Below are positions 14,508-23,730 of a stretch of 35,917 nucleotides of DNA, one piece after another. The notes beneath the pieces were generated by a model, which saw nothing but the letters and a program-made list of their open reading frames with translations, was not told where the DNA came from and ran no database searches. The stretch spans positions 1 to 35,917 of the forward strand of contig JAEUOZ010000050.1 in the NCBI GenBank assembly GCA_016790225.1, given 5' to 3'. This DNA comes from Rubrivivax sp. (GTDB lineage: Bacteria > Pseudomonadota > Gammaproteobacteria > Burkholderiales > Burkholderiaceae). Position numbers and translations under genes: made by a program. Position 1 is the stretch's first letter. The number at the start of each line of letters is the position of its first letter.

Positions 14508-15016
14508 GCCCGGCGGCGCTGCTGATGGCCCACTGGCTGGGCGCGCTGCTGCTGGGCGCCGGGCTGGCCTACGGCACCTGGGCCTGGCACCGCGTGCGCC
14601 GGCTGGAGCGCCTTGCGCAGGACACGCGGCCCACGCTGCAGCGGCTGCACCGCATCTACCTGATCAGCGCCGTGCCCGGCAGCCTGCTGCTGCTGGCCAG
14701 CGGCGGCGTGCTCATCGCCACACGGCATGGCTGGGCCGGCACGGTCGGCCAGCCCTGGCTGCTGGCGATGCTGGCGGTCACCTTGCTGGAGTTCACCGAG
14801 GGCATCACCGTCACGCGGCATCATCTGGCGCGTGCGCTGGCCGGCCGGTCCAGCGCCGGTGATCTGGCGCCGCACCTGGATCTGCCGCTGTATGCCGCGG
14901 TGCTGTGGCTGGGCATCACGCGGCCGGCCGGCTGGTGGCCGGTGATCGCCGCGCTGGGTGTGGCGCTGGGTGTGGCGCTGATGGCCTGGCGGGCGGCGCG
15001 CCTGGGGCGGTACTGA
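14504..15016 (+). CDS. Small integral membrane protein (DUF2269-like)
   Basis: A 170-residue protein with four predicted membrane segments: LMAHWLGALLLGAGLAYGTW, then VPGSLLLLASGGVLIA, then WLLAMLAVTLLEFTEG, then WWPVIAALGVALGVALMAW. The VPGSLLLLASGG block resembles DUF2269 membrane proteins of unknown function. Its ATG overlaps the stop of the acetoacetyl-CoA synthetase gene (ATGA), so the two are probably translated together, which might hint at a link to ketone-body metabolism. The gene is followed by the 79-bp tandem repeat. Confidence 0.7.
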   Translation: MSPAALLMAHWLGALLLGAGLAYGTWAWHRVRRLERLAQDTRPTLQRLHRIYLISAVPGSLLLLASGGVLIATRHGWAGTVGQPWLLAMLAVTLLEFTEGITVTRHHLARALAGRSSAGDLAPHLDLPLYAAVLWLGITRPAGWWPVIAALGVALGVALMAWRAARLGRY

Positions 15017-15018
15017 TC

Positions 15019-15199
15019 GCCCCCAGGGCCGGGCTGCGCCCAGCCCGCCCCCCGCGGGGGTTCAAGCCAAGTGGCAAAGCCACATTGGCTTGAGATTGCC
15101 CCCAGGTCCGGGCTGCGCCCAGCCCGCCCCCCGCGGGGGTTCAAGCCAAGTGGCAAAGCCACATTGGCTTGAGACCGCCCCCAGGGCCGGGCTGCGCCC
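15019..15199. repeat. 79-bp tandem repeat with hairpins (2.3 copies)
   Basis: Copies start at 15019, 15098 and 15177 (the third stops after 23 bases). Each full copy carries GGGCTG-CGCC-CAGCCC, then CCCCCGCGGGGG, then a longer hairpin CAAGCCAAGTGGC-AAA-GCCACATTGGCTTG. Copies one and two differ at only a few positions. The array lies between two convergent genes and may act as a bidirectional terminator. It resembles REP-type intergenic repeats; the sequence elsewhere in the genome is not available. Confidence 0.85.
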
Positions 15200-15233
15200 G
15201 ATGTGGGCCCGGGCGAACCGCCTTCCCGCCCGC

Positions 15234-17144
15234 TCAGCGCAGGATGGCCGCGAAGAAGGCCGAGAGCTCGCCAAAGCCGTCCAGCGGCAGCACATGCGCC
15301 ACATACTGATCCGGCCGCACCACCACCAGGCAGCCGGTCTCGCGCTCGATGCCACGCATCTCGAAGATGTCGCCGGCCCCTTTGTGATCGACGCAGAAGA
15401 CCTTCTCGTGGTCCTGCAGGCCCAGCCTGCCGGTGCGCGGCCGCAGCAGCGAAGGCATGTGCTCGAAGGCCAGCTGGTCGAAGCGCTGCTGGAAGATCGC
15501 GCGCAGATCGATCAGTGCGTCGATGTCCTCGCCCGGGCGCATGTGCCGGCGCACCGGCGAGGCGGGGTCGGTCTCCAGCCAGTCGGCCAGCCGGTGGATG
15601 GCCGAGCCCGGGTTCGAGCCGTCCTGGCGCCCGGCAAAGGCATAGAGGCGCCAGCGCGCATCGGCCTGCGCCACATGGCCCAGCTGCAGGCGCATGGCGT
15701 CGGCCAGCCGCACCACCGGCGCCGAGTGGAAGCGCCGGCCGATCTCCAGACCCCGCGCCAGCGCCTGGTGCGGCGAGGGCGCGCACAGCGCCGAGTGGTC
15801 GTACCTGACGGCGAGGCCGCCCGTGAAGGGCAGGTTCTGCTTGAACTGGCGGATGATGCGCGGCTCCTGGGTGCCCTCGCGCTCCGCCGGGGTGGTGGGC
15901 GCCGACATGGTGCGCGACCACTCGTGATCGGTCTCCACCAGGCGCCGCGCTTCGCTCAGGCGCTCCTGTGAATAGCTGCGCAGCAGGCTCGCATCGGCGC
16001 GGCCCTGCAGCACGTGCACCAGCTTCCATCCCAGGTTGAAGGTGTCCTGCATCGAGACATTCATGCCCTGCCCTGCCTTGGGCGAGTGCGTGTGGCAGGC
16101 ATCGCCCGCGATGAAGACGCGGGGGTTGCGATCCGTGCCCGCGGGCACGTCGTCAAAGGTGTCGGCGAGGCTGTGGCCGATGTCGTAGATGGACCACCAG
16201 ACGACCTCCTTCACGTCCAGCGCGTAGGGCCGGATGATGCGGCGGGCCGCCGCGATCATGTCGTCCTGCGTGAAGCGGCGGCTGGCTGCGCGCTCGTCGG
16301 GGCGCAGCTTGTCCAGTTCCACATACATGCGGAACAGGTAGCCGCCCTCGCGCGGCAGGATCAGCATGTTGCCTTCGCTGGCCGACGAGATCAGGCACTT
16401 CTGCCGCACATCGGGAAAGTCGGTGTTGGCCAGGATGTCCATCACGCCCCAGGCCTGGTGCGCGGCATCGCCGTGCAGCACGCCGCCGATCGCCTGGCGC
16501 ACCGCGGAGTGGGCACCGTCACAGCCGACCACATAGTGGGCCCGTACCGTGCGCGTGGCACCCCAGTTGACGCCGCTGGCGTCCTTCAGCGTCACGCTCA
16601 CCGGGTGATCGCTGCCCTGAGCGTCGATCGTCAGGCCCACGACTTCCCAGCTGTAGTCCGGCTCCAGCCGTGAGGGCGAGTGTTTCATCACCTCCAGAAA
16701 CAGCTCGTGCAGCCGCGCCTGGTTGATCAGGATGTGCGGCATCTCGGAGCTGTCGTCCGCCACGTCCTGCACACGGCCCACGCGGTGGATGTGATCCGGC
16801 CTGGCGGGATCGGGCATCCAGAACGCCGTCTGGTTGATCCAGCAGGTCTCGCGCTTGACCTTGTAGGCAAAGCCGAAGGCCTGAAACATCTCCATCGTGC
16901 GCGTGTTGATGCCATCGGCCTTGCCCTTGACGATGTTGCGGGGCATGCGCTCGACGATCAGGGTTTCGATCTCGGGAAACTGCGCCAGCTGCGCCGCCAG
17001 ACACAGGCCGGCCGGCCCGGTGCCGGCGATGAGCACATCCACCTGCTCGGGCAGCGGCTCATGGATGCCGCGCGAGCGTCGGTTGGGCGCTGCCGGCTGG
17101 ATGTCCGGATCACCGCCGCGAAAACCATTCTTGTAGAACTGCAT
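15234..17144 (-). CDS. mobA: 3-hydroxybenzoate 4-monooxygenase-type flavoprotein
   Basis: A 636-residue FAD/NADPH aromatic hydroxylase. The FAD dinucleotide motif VLIAGTGPAGLCLAAQLAQF is near residue 37; VVGCDGAHSAVRQAIG carries the DG motif; RVFIAGDACHTHSPKAGQGM is the second FAD contact. The C-terminal thioredoxin-like domain ends LVVVRPDQYVAHVLPL. Blocks such as QAWGVMDILANTDFPDVR, HSAPVVRLADAM and KVFCVDHK match Comamonas testosteroni MobA as I remember it, which converts 3-hydroxybenzoate to protocatechuate. Phenol hydroxylase is the nearest alternative. Start ATG 17144 (MQFYKNGFRGGDPD) has AGGAGA upstream; ATG 17174 lacks one. No protocatechuate ring-cleavage gene is in the window. Confidence 0.85.
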   Translation of the reverse strand: MQFYKNGFRGGDPDIQPAAPNRRSRGIHEPLPEQVDVLIAGTGPAGLCLAAQLAQFPEIETLIVERMPRNIVKGKADGINTRTMEMFQAFGFAYKVKRETCWINQTAFWMPDPARPDHIHRVGRVQDVADDSSEMPHILINQARLHELFLEVMKHSPSRLEPDYSWEVVGLTIDAQGSDHPVSVTLKDASGVNWGATRTVRAHYVVGCDGAHSAVRQAIGGVLHGDAAHQAWGVMDILANTDFPDVRQKCLISSASEGNMLILPREGGYLFRMYVELDKLRPDERAASRRFTQDDMIAAARRIIRPYALDVKEVVWWSIYDIGHSLADTFDDVPAGTDRNPRVFIAGDACHTHSPKAGQGMNVSMQDTFNLGWKLVHVLQGRADASLLRSYSQERLSEARRLVETDHEWSRTMSAPTTPAEREGTQEPRIIRQFKQNLPFTGGLAVRYDHSALCAPSPHQALARGLEIGRRFHSAPVVRLADAMRLQLGHVAQADARWRLYAFAGRQDGSNPGSAIHRLADWLETDPASPVRRHMRPGEDIDALIDLRAIFQQRFDQLAFEHMPSLLRPRTGRLGLQDHEKVFCVDHKGAGDIFEMRGIERETGCLVVVRPDQYVAHVLPLDGFGELSAFFAAILR

Positions 17145-17219
17145 GCGGGTCTCCTGGTTCAGAACGTTCGGCAACGCAACTGAAGCGCCCCATCGCCGTG
17201 CGCGGTGCCGTCCGGGCCC

Positions 17220-19463
17220 TCAACGGCTGGCGGCCTGAGTCGGCGCGCGCATCGGCCCCAGCTCCAGCCGCCGCGCGTGCATCAGCGCCGCATGCGGCAG
17301 TGCGGTGGGATCGGTCTCGCGGCCGTCCAGGCGCACGCCCGGGCGCGGGCTGGGCACGATCTCCAGGCGCGTGCCGTCGGGCCGGGTGAGGGTCGCGCGG
17401 CGCACCAGCGGTTCGCCCGCGACGTAGCGGCCGGAAGCCGGCATCACCGGATAGAAGCCCAGCGCGGCAAATACGAACCAGGCGCCCATCTGGCCGGCAT
17501 CGTCGTTGCCGATCAGGCCGCCGGGCCCGGTGCCGTAGAACTCGCGCGCAATGCGCCGCACGAGCTCAGGCCCTTTGTGCGGGCGATCGGTGTACGCGTA
17601 CAGCCAGGGCACATGGTGGCCGGGCTCGTTGCCGTGGGCCAGCTGGCCTACCAGGGCTTCCTGACCCAGGTGCTTGTCGGCCTTGGGCATGGGCCGCGCG
17701 AGAAAGGCATCCAGCCAGTCGCCCAGGGCCCGCGGTCCGCCGACGCGGTCCCGCAGCCCCTGGGCGTCGTGCAGCGCCGGGGCCAGGCTGTACTGCCAGG
17801 CGTTGGCCTCCGTGAAGTCGCCCGGGTTGTTCATCGGTGACGTGGCCTCGGCGGGATCGAAGGGCTCGCGCCAGCGGCCGGCGCTGTCCTTGCCGCGCAC
17901 CGTGCCCAGGCGCTCGTCCCACAGCTGACGCCAGCCACCGGCGCGCCGGGCGAAGCGATCGGCCAGGGCGAGGTCCCCCAGCGCCCGGGCCACCCGCGCC
18001 ACGGCATCGTCGCCGATGCCGTACTCGAGCGCCTTGGAAACCGACTCGGTCTGTCCCTGCTGCCCGTAGAGATCAAAGGGCAGATAGCCGAACTGCTCGT
18101 ACAGCGTCCAGTCGCGCTGCGCCCAGGCTGGCGCGTCAGGGCGCGACCGGGTGGACGTCTCCACCATGGCTTTCAGCACGGCGGGCCGGCGCTCGGGCGC
18201 AACCAGATCCTTGACCACGGCCTCGGCCAGCACCGGCAGCGCAGGATTGCCGATCATCGTGAAGGTCTCGCGGCCCCAGGCTGTCCACAGCGGCAGGAAG
18301 CCCATCTGCGCGTGGTGCGCCAGCATCGAATCCACCATCGCCGGCACGGCTTGCGGCACCAGCAGCGTGTAGAGCGGATGCACGGCGCGGAAGGTGTCCC
18401 ACAGGCTGAGGGTGCTGTGGTATCGCCCGCCCGGCGCCTGCATCACCTCGCCGCGCGGGCCACGCACGCGCCCATCGGCATCGGCGATGTCGCTGGGGTG
18501 CAGCAGCGCGCGGTACAGCGCGGAATACACGATGCGCTGCGTGCGGCTGTCGGCCTCGATCTGTAGGCGGCCCAGCAGGCGCGCCCAGGCGGCCGTGGCA
18601 TCGGCACGCACCTGATCGAAGCTGCACGCTTCGGCCTGCGCGAGGTTGCGGCGCGCGCCTTCGACATCCACGGTCGACAGCGCCACGCGCACCTGCAACT
18701 CCCGCCCTGGCAGCGTGCCGAAGTCCAGCAGCAGGCGCGGGGCCTTCTCGCCGGCCTTGGCCGGCAAGGCCGTGGCGCGCAGGATCGGCTGGCTGAAGCG
18801 CACGATGAACGAGGCTTCGCGCTCGACCCAGTTCTTCGCGTGCACGGTGCCGGTGATCTCGCCCCGCGGCAGATCCTGCTGCACCTGCGCCGCCGTCACG
18901 CGCGGGCCTTCGATGAAGTGCAGGCCGTGCTGCAGGTCCAGCAGCACCTGCACGGCACCGGGCCGCGTGAAGCGGTAGCGGTGCAGCGCCACGCGCGGCG
19001 TGGTGGTCAGCGCCACCTGAACACCATGAGAAGGCAGGCTCACGCCATAGAAGCCCGGGCGCGCGCGCTCGCTGCGCTTGTCGTGGGCGGCCGAGAAGTC
19101 CGCGCTCGCGGCCGTCCAGCGCAGTCCGGCCGAAGGCATCAGGAGCACATCGCCCAGTTCCGGAATGCCTGCGCCGCTGATGTGCGTGTTGGAAAAGCCC
19201 AGCGTGCGCCTAGCCTTCCACTGGTAGCCGCTGCTGAAGCTCCAGCCGCGGTCCGCGTGGTCCGGCCCCGGCATCACCATGCCAAAGGGCACGGCCGCGG
19301 CCGGCGTGACGTGGCCCGTGCCATCGGTGCCGATGAAGGGATCGACGTGGCGCAGCACATCGGCCGCGGGAGCGGCAGGCGCCAGGGCCGGCTGCAGCAG
19401 CGCGAAGCACAGCGCGCCCGCCGCCAGCGCACGCCAGGGGTCTGCACACATCGGCCATGGCAT
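17220..19463 (-). CDS. GH92-family glycosidase (alpha-mannosidase type), exported
   Basis: A 747-residue protein with an N-terminal signal peptide (WRALAAGALCFALLQPALAP). GH92 enzymes are calcium-dependent exo-alpha-mannosidases acting on glycans. The order of family blocks is visible: VDPFIGTDGTGHVTPAAAVP, GYQWKARRTLGFSNTHISGAG, LSLWDTFRAVHPLYTLL, then the catalytic end block GNEPGHHVPWLYAY, and GLIGNDDAGQMGAWFVFAAL followed by GFYPVMP. The NDD acidic motif and the HHVPWLY block are intact, so it is probably active. ATG 19463 gives the signal peptide. The longer reading frame running to 20378 is only the shadow of the EamA gene. It starts eight bases after the EamA stop. Confidence 0.87.
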   Translation of the reverse strand: MPWPMCADPWRALAAGALCFALLQPALAPAAPAADVLRHVDPFIGTDGTGHVTPAAAVPFGMVMPGPDHADRGWSFSSGYQWKARRTLGFSNTHISGAGIPELGDVLLMPSAGLRWTAASADFSAAHDKRSERARPGFYGVSLPSHGVQVALTTTPRVALHRYRFTRPGAVQVLLDLQHGLHFIEGPRVTAAQVQQDLPRGEITGTVHAKNWVEREASFIVRFSQPILRATALPAKAGEKAPRLLLDFGTLPGRELQVRVALSTVDVEGARRNLAQAEACSFDQVRADATAAWARLLGRLQIEADSRTQRIVYSALYRALLHPSDIADADGRVRGPRGEVMQAPGGRYHSTLSLWDTFRAVHPLYTLLVPQAVPAMVDSMLAHHAQMGFLPLWTAWGRETFTMIGNPALPVLAEAVVKDLVAPERRPAVLKAMVETSTRSRPDAPAWAQRDWTLYEQFGYLPFDLYGQQGQTESVSKALEYGIGDDAVARVARALGDLALADRFARRAGGWRQLWDERLGTVRGKDSAGRWREPFDPAEATSPMNNPGDFTEANAWQYSLAPALHDAQGLRDRVGGPRALGDWLDAFLARPMPKADKHLGQEALVGQLAHGNEPGHHVPWLYAYTDRPHKGPELVRRIAREFYGTGPGGLIGNDDAGQMGAWFVFAALGFYPVMPASGRYVAGEPLVRRATLTRPDGTRLEIVPSPRPGVRLDGRETDPTALPHAALMHARRLELGPMRAPTQAASR

Positions 19464-19471
19464 CAGCACCG

Positions 19472-20338
19472 TCACCGTCGCACCCGCACCAGGTTCAAGG
19501 CATTGCCCGTCAGGATCAGCAGCACACCGGCCACCGTGAACAGATCGACCCGCTCGGCATACAGGGCCCAGCCGGCCAGCGCCGTGAGCGGCACGCGCAG
19601 GAAGTCCATCGGCACCACCACGGTGGCATCGGCATGCTGCATCGCGCGGGCAAAGCAGTAGTGCGAATAGGTGCCGCAGAAGGCCACCACCAGCACCCAG
19701 CCCCAGGCCACCGCCGAAGGCCAGCGCCACAGCAGCAGCGCCGGCACCAGGCCGATGAGGCTCTGCACGACCAGCATCCAGAAGCTCACGGCGATGGCCG
19801 CATCGCTGCGCGTGAGGCGCTTGACCAGCACCACCGAGATGGCAAAGCCGAATGCGGCGGCCAGCGCGATCAGCTGGCCGGCGTTCAGCCCGCTGGCGGC
19901 CGGGCGCACGATCAGCAGCACGCCGGTGAGCCCCAGCACGATGGCCAGCCACTTGAAACGGTTCATGCGCTCGCCCAGGAAGGCCACGGCCAGGGCCGCA
20001 GCCCACAGCGGCATGGTGAACTCGATGGCCACCACCTGCGCCAGCGGGATCAGCAGCAGCGCCGCAAACCAGCCGTACTGCGCCGCGTAGTGGACGGCGT
20101 TGCGCAGCACATGGATGCGCAGGTGCTGCGTGCGCACCGCGGGCAGGCCGCCGCTGGCGCGCAGCAGCGGCCACAGCATCAGCATGCCGATCACCGAGCG
20201 CATCTCCATCACCTGGAAGACGCTCAGCTCGCGCGCCGCCTCGCGGCCGGCCACGGCAATGATCACCATCAGGCTGAGCCAGCCGGCCATCCACAGCGCT
20301 GCGCGCGAAAGCGAAGGCGTGAGCGCGGCAGTGGACAT
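19472..20338 (-). CDS. EamA/DMT-family transporter
   Basis: A 288-residue inner-membrane protein with about ten hydrophobic segments arranged as two EamA repeats: one ends GLTGVLLIVRPAA and the second ends VAGVLLILTGNALNLV. Family features include FTMPLWAAALAVAFLGERMN in repeat one and PMDFLRVPLTALAGWALYAE in repeat two. DMT proteins export or exchange small metabolites; the substrate cannot be read from sequence. It starts 72 bases from tcuA in the opposite direction and is followed closely by the GH92 gene, so those two are probably co-transcribed. Confidence 0.88.
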   Translation of the reverse strand: MSTAALTPSLSRAALWMAGWLSLMVIIAVAGREAARELSVFQVMEMRSVIGMLMLWPLLRASGGLPAVRTQHLRIHVLRNAVHYAAQYGWFAALLLIPLAQVVAIEFTMPLWAAALAVAFLGERMNRFKWLAIVLGLTGVLLIVRPAASGLNAGQLIALAAAFGFAISVVLVKRLTRSDAAIAVSFWMLVVQSLIGLVPALLLWRWPSAVAWGWVLVVAFCGTYSHYCFARAMQHADATVVVPMDFLRVPLTALAGWALYAERVDLFTVAGVLLILTGNALNLVRVRR

Positions 20339-20410
20339 GGGGCGAGCTTATCCGCAGCGCCGTCCCACAGCCCGGCACGCCCCGTCAGCGCACCGTGGCA
20401 GCATCCAGCC

Positions 20411-21829
20411 ATGTGGGACGTGCTGGTCATCGGCGGGGGCAACGCGGCGCTGTGCGCGGCGCTCAGCGCGCGCGAGGCCGGCGCCTCGGTGCTGCTGCTG
20501 GAAGCGGCGCCGCAGGCCTGGCGCGGCGGCAACAGCATGCACACGCGCAACATCCGCTGCATGCACGAGGCTGCGCAGGATGTGCTGACCGAGGCCTACC
20601 CCGAAGAGGAGTTCTGGCAGGACCTGCTGAAGGTGACCGGCGGGCGCACGGACGAGAACCTGGCGCGCCGCGTGATCCGCGACTCCCACAGCGTGCGCGG
20701 CTGGATGCGCCGGCACGGCGTGCACTTCCAGCCCTCGCTGTCGGGCACGCTGCACCTCAGCCGCACCAATGCCTTCTTCATGGGCGGCGGCAAGGCCCTG
20801 GTGAATGCCTACTACCGCAGCGCGTTGGCGCTGGGCGTGGAGATCCTCTTCGACAGCCCCGTGCAGCACATCGAGTTGAGCGGCAGCCGCTTCGTGGCCG
20901 CGCACACCCCGCAAGGCCGTTTCGCGGCGCGCAGTGCCGTGCTGGCCAGCGGCGGCTTCGAGAGCAACCGCAGCTGGCTGCGCGAGGCCTGGGGCTGCAA
21001 TGCTCGCGGCGAATGGCCGGCGGACCAGTTCGCCATCCGGGGCACTCGCTTCAACCAGGGCGTGCCGTTGAAGGATCTGCTGGCGCAGGGCGCCGACGCC
21101 GTGGGCGACGCGACGCAAGCGCACATGGTGGCCATCGACGCGCGCGCGCCGCTTTATGACGGCGGCATCTGCACGCGCGTGGACGCCGTGTCGCTGGGCA
21201 TCATGGTGAACGCCGAAGGCCAGCGCTTCTACGACGAGGGCGAAGACTTCTGGCCCAAGCGCTATGCCATCTGGGGCCGCCTGGTGGCGCAGCAGCCGGG
21301 TCAGCGGGGGCATTGCATCATCGACGCCAAGGCCGTGGGGCGCTTCATGCCGCCGGTGTTTGCCGGGGAACAGGCAGACACCCTGGCGCAGCTGGCGCGG
21401 CAACTGCGCCTGCCCGAGCCCGCCTTCCTGCAGACGGTGGCGCAGTTCAATGCCGCCTGCCGGGCCGGACACTTCGATCATGCGGTGCTGGACGACTGCC
21501 GCACCCAAGACCTGCTGCCGCCCAAGACGCACTGGGCACGCCCCATCGATACGCCGCCCTTCTTCGGCTACACGCTCAAGCCCGGCGTGACCTTCACCTA
21601 CCTGGGCTTGAAGGTCGACCCCAGGGCTGCGGTGCACTTCGGTGGCGAGCCCAGCGGCAACCTCTTCGCCGCCGGCGAGGTGATGGCCGGCAATGTGCTG
21701 GGCCAGGGCTACACCGCCGGCGTGGGCATGACCATCGGCACGGTCTTCGGCCGCATCGCGGGGGCTTCGGCCGCTGCCGCGGCGGCGGCGAAGCCGGCAC
21801 CCATGGGGCGCAGCCATGTCGCAGCCTGA
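20411..21829 (+). CDS. tcuA: FAD-dependent tricarballylate dehydrogenase (TcuA)
   Basis: A 472-residue flavoprotein of the fumarate reductase/succinate dehydrogenase flavoprotein family. The FAD motif is [19 protein letters not shown] at residues 5-23. [16 protein letters not shown] follows where relatives bind substrate carboxylates. The C-terminal block [20 protein letters not shown] positions the flavin. TcuA oxidises tricarballylate to cis-aconitate in Salmonella. It overlaps the next gene by 14 bases, matching the known tcuA-tcuB order. No TcuC transporter or TcuR regulator is visible, so the substrate may differ. The ATG at 20411 has no clear Shine-Dalgarno but fits the conserved N-terminus. 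Confidence 0.88.
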   Translation: MWDVLVIGGGNAALCAALSAREAGASVLLLEAAPQAWRGGNSMHTRNIRCMHEAAQDVLTEAYPEEEFWQDLLKVTGGRTDENLARRVIRDSHSVRGWMRRHGVHFQPSLSGTLHLSRTNAFFMGGGKALVNAYYRSALALGVEILFDSPVQHIELSGSRFVAAHTPQGRFAARSAVLASGGFESNRSWLREAWGCNARGEWPADQFAIRGTRFNQGVPLKDLLAQGADAVGDATQAHMVAIDARAPLYDGGICTRVDAVSLGIMVNAEGQRFYDEGEDFWPKRYAIWGRLVAQQPGQRGHCIIDAKAVGRFMPPVFAGEQADTLAQLARQLRLPEPAFLQTVAQFNAACRAGHFDHAVLDDCRTQDLLPPKTHWARPIDTPPFFGYTLKPGVTFTYLGLKVDPRAAVHFGGEPSGNLFAAGEVMAGNVLGQGYTAGVGMTIGTVFGRIAGASAAAAAAAKPAPMGRSHVAA

Positions 21830-22964
21830 ACCAACGCCTGGCGACAGCGCCCCCGCCAGCGCCGAAGAGGCGGAGGTGGCGCGTCAGCTGCAGATCTGCA
21901 ATGCCTGCCGCTACTGCGAAGGCTACTGCGCGGTCTTTCCGGCGATGACGCGGCGCCTGGCCTTCAGCCGCCAGGACATCCACTACCTGGCCAACCTGTG
22001 CCACCAGTGCGGGGCCTGCCTGCATGCCTGCCAGTACGCGCCGCCGCACGAGTTTGCCGTCAACGTGCCGCAGGCGATGACGCGGGTGCGACGCCAGACC
22101 ACGGAGCGCTTTGCCTGGCCCGGGGCCCTGGGGCGGCTCTTCCAACGCCAGGGCCTGGCGATGGCGCTGGCGCTGAGCGCTGCACTGGCCCTCTTTCTGG
22201 CGCTGGCCGCCGCCGGCCAGGGCAGCCTGTGGCGGGCGGTGCCGGAAGGCCGCTTCTACGCGATCTTTCCGCACGGGTTGATGGTGGCGATGTTCGGCCC
22301 GGTGTTTGCCTTGGCGCTGCTGGTCTTGTGCGTCAGCGTGGCGCGCTTCTGGCGGCAGGTGTCGCCCGACGACGCCGCGCTCTCATCCGGCGCCGCCCTG
22401 CGGGAGGCCGGCCACCACGCACTGAGCTTGCGCTACCTGGACGGCGGGCATGGCCAGGGTTGTCCGAACGAGGACGACCGCGCCACGCTGGCGCGCCGCC
22501 GCTTCCACCATGCCACGTCCGGCGGCTTCGGCCTGTGTCTTGCGGCCACTGGCGTGGCCACGGTCTACCACTACGCGCTGGGCTGGATCGCGCCTTATGG
22601 CTGGACCAGCCTGCCCAAGCTGCTGGGCACGGCCGGCGGGATCGGGCTGCTGGTGGGCACCACCGGGCTGGCCTGGCTGCACACGCGGCGCCATGGGCTG
22701 CACGGGGATGCCGAGCAGCGGTCGGTGGACCTGGGTTTCCTCGCGCTGCTGTTTCTGATCAGCGCCAGCGGCTTGCTGCTGGCCCTGCTGAAGACCACGC
22801 CCGCGCTGCCCTTGCTGCTGTGCCTGCATCTGGGCGCGGTGATGGCGCTGTTCCTCACACTGCCCTACGGCAAGATGACCCACGCGATCTACCGTGGGGC
22901 GGCGCTGCTGAAGTGGTCGATCGAGCGACGTCAGCCTACAAAGCTGCGGCTGGGATCGGAGTAG
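21816..22964 (+). CDS. tcuB: TcuB: iron-sulfur and membrane electron-transfer partner of TcuA
   Basis: A 382-residue protein. The N-terminal part has two 4Fe-4S binding clusters: [16 protein letters not shown] at about residues 28-43 and [16 protein letters not shown] at about 62-77. The rest is a membrane domain with about six segments, including [53 protein letters not shown] and [20 protein letters not shown], with His residues that could hold haem. TcuB re-oxidises the reduced flavin of TcuA and passes electrons to the quinone pool. The 14-base overlap with tcuA supports coupled production of one complex. Convergent with the MurU-like gene. Confidence 0.9.
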   Translation: MSQPEPTPGDSAPASAEEAEVARQLQICNACRYCEGYCAVFPAMTRRLAFSRQDIHYLANLCHQCGACLHACQYAPPHEFAVNVPQAMTRVRRQTTERFAWPGALGRLFQRQGLAMALALSAALALFLALAAAGQGSLWRAVPEGRFYAIFPHGLMVAMFGPVFALALLVLCVSVARFWRQVSPDDAALSSGAALREAGHHALSLRYLDGGHGQGCPNEDDRATLARRRFHHATSGGFGLCLAATGVATVYHYALGWIAPYGWTSLPKLLGTAGGIGLLVGTTGLAWLHTRRHGLHGDAEQRSVDLGFLALLFLISASGLLLALLKTTPALPLLLCLHLGAVMALFLTLPYGKMTHAIYRGAALLKWSIERRQPTKLRLGSE

Positions 22965-22989
22965 CCGACACCGTTGCAGCGGGGGTCGG
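22965..22989. terminator. Possible hairpin between convergent genes
   Basis: CCGACACC, loop, GGGGTCGG (one mismatched pair) begins right after the tcuB stop and ends at the stop of the minus-strand gene. No T run; a weak shared terminator at best. Confidence 0.35.
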
Positions 22990-22990
22990 A

Positions 22991-23701
22991 TCAGCGCGGC
23001 GCCGCCTCGCCACGCAGCAGCGCTTCAGCCTGCTGCAGCCGCTGCAGGCTGCCCACATCCACCCACGGCCCCGGCCAGTGCCGCGCGGCCAGGCGCCGCT
23101 CATCCAGCGCGCGCTCCAGCAAGGGGCGCAGCGGCAGCCGCGTGCCGGGTGCGATGCCGGCGAAAAGTCCGGCCTTGAACAGGCCCACGCTGGCCCAGGT
23201 CAGCCGCGGTGCGCCTTCGCGCACGGCCAGGCCCTGGTCATCCACGCCGAAGTCACCCTGCGGATGATGTGGAGCGTTGGGCACCAGCCAGAGCTGTGCC
23301 CAGGCCGACCCCTCGGCAAAACGCCGCAGCTCGGCGCCCTCGAAGCGGAAGCCCGGCAGCAGCACATCGCCCGAGACCACCCAGAAGGCATCGGCCAGCA
23401 GCGGCAGGGCCTTGGCGATGCCGCCGGCGGTTTCCAGTGCGCCGCCATGATCACGGCCCTCGCGGGAATAGTGCAGCCGCAGGCCCAGCGCGCTGCCGTC
23501 GCCCAGCGCGGGCTCGAACTGCTCTTCCAGCCAGGCGGTGTTGATCACCACCTCGTGCACCCCATCGGCGGCCAGCGCCCGCAGATGGCGCTCGATCAGG
23601 CTCTGCCCACCCACCATCAGCAGCGGCTTGGGCGTGGCATCGGTCAAGGGGCGCAGACGCTCGCCGCGTCCGGCGGCCAGCACCAGGGCAGTGGCGGGCA
23701 T
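22991..23701 (-). CDS. murU: NDP-sugar nucleotidyltransferase, MurU-like
   Basis: A 236-residue nucleotidyltransferase. The N-terminal signature LAAGRGERLRPLTDATPKPL holds the GxGxRxxPxT...PK uridylyl-transfer motif. FWVVSGDVLLPG supplies the metal-binding Asp, GDFGVDDQGLA and WPGPWVDVGSLQRLQQAE complete the fold, and the length fits MurU. MurU makes UDP-MurNAc from MurNAc-1-phosphate in the cell-wall recycling route that bypasses de novo synthesis. The usual neighbour kinase AmgK is not in the window, so mannose-1-phosphate guanylyltransferase-type activity cannot be ruled out. It follows the ferredoxin gene by 29 bases on the same strand. ATG 23701 is chosen by the conserved N-terminus. Confidence 0.78.
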   Translation of the reverse strand: MPATALVLAAGRGERLRPLTDATPKPLLMVGGQSLIERHLRALAADGVHEVVINTAWLEEQFEPALGDGSALGLRLHYSREGRDHGGALETAGGIAKALPLLADAFWVVSGDVLLPGFRFEGAELRRFAEGSAWAQLWLVPNAPHHPQGDFGVDDQGLAVREGAPRLTWASVGLFKAGLFAGIAPGTRLPLRPLLERALDERRLAARHWPGPWVDVGSLQRLQQAEALLRGEAAPR

Positions 23702-23730
23702 GCGTGCGAAAGCGAACCGCTGAAACGGCC

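Noticed and set aside
15019..15199. 79-bp repeat as a CRISPR array
   Set aside because: Direct tandem copies with no unique spacers.
17220..20378. A single 1052-codon open frame fusing the EamA region to GH92
   Set aside because: The part upstream of 19463 is an out-of-frame shadow of the EamA gene; the signal peptide at 19463 and the intact EamA ORF support two genes.
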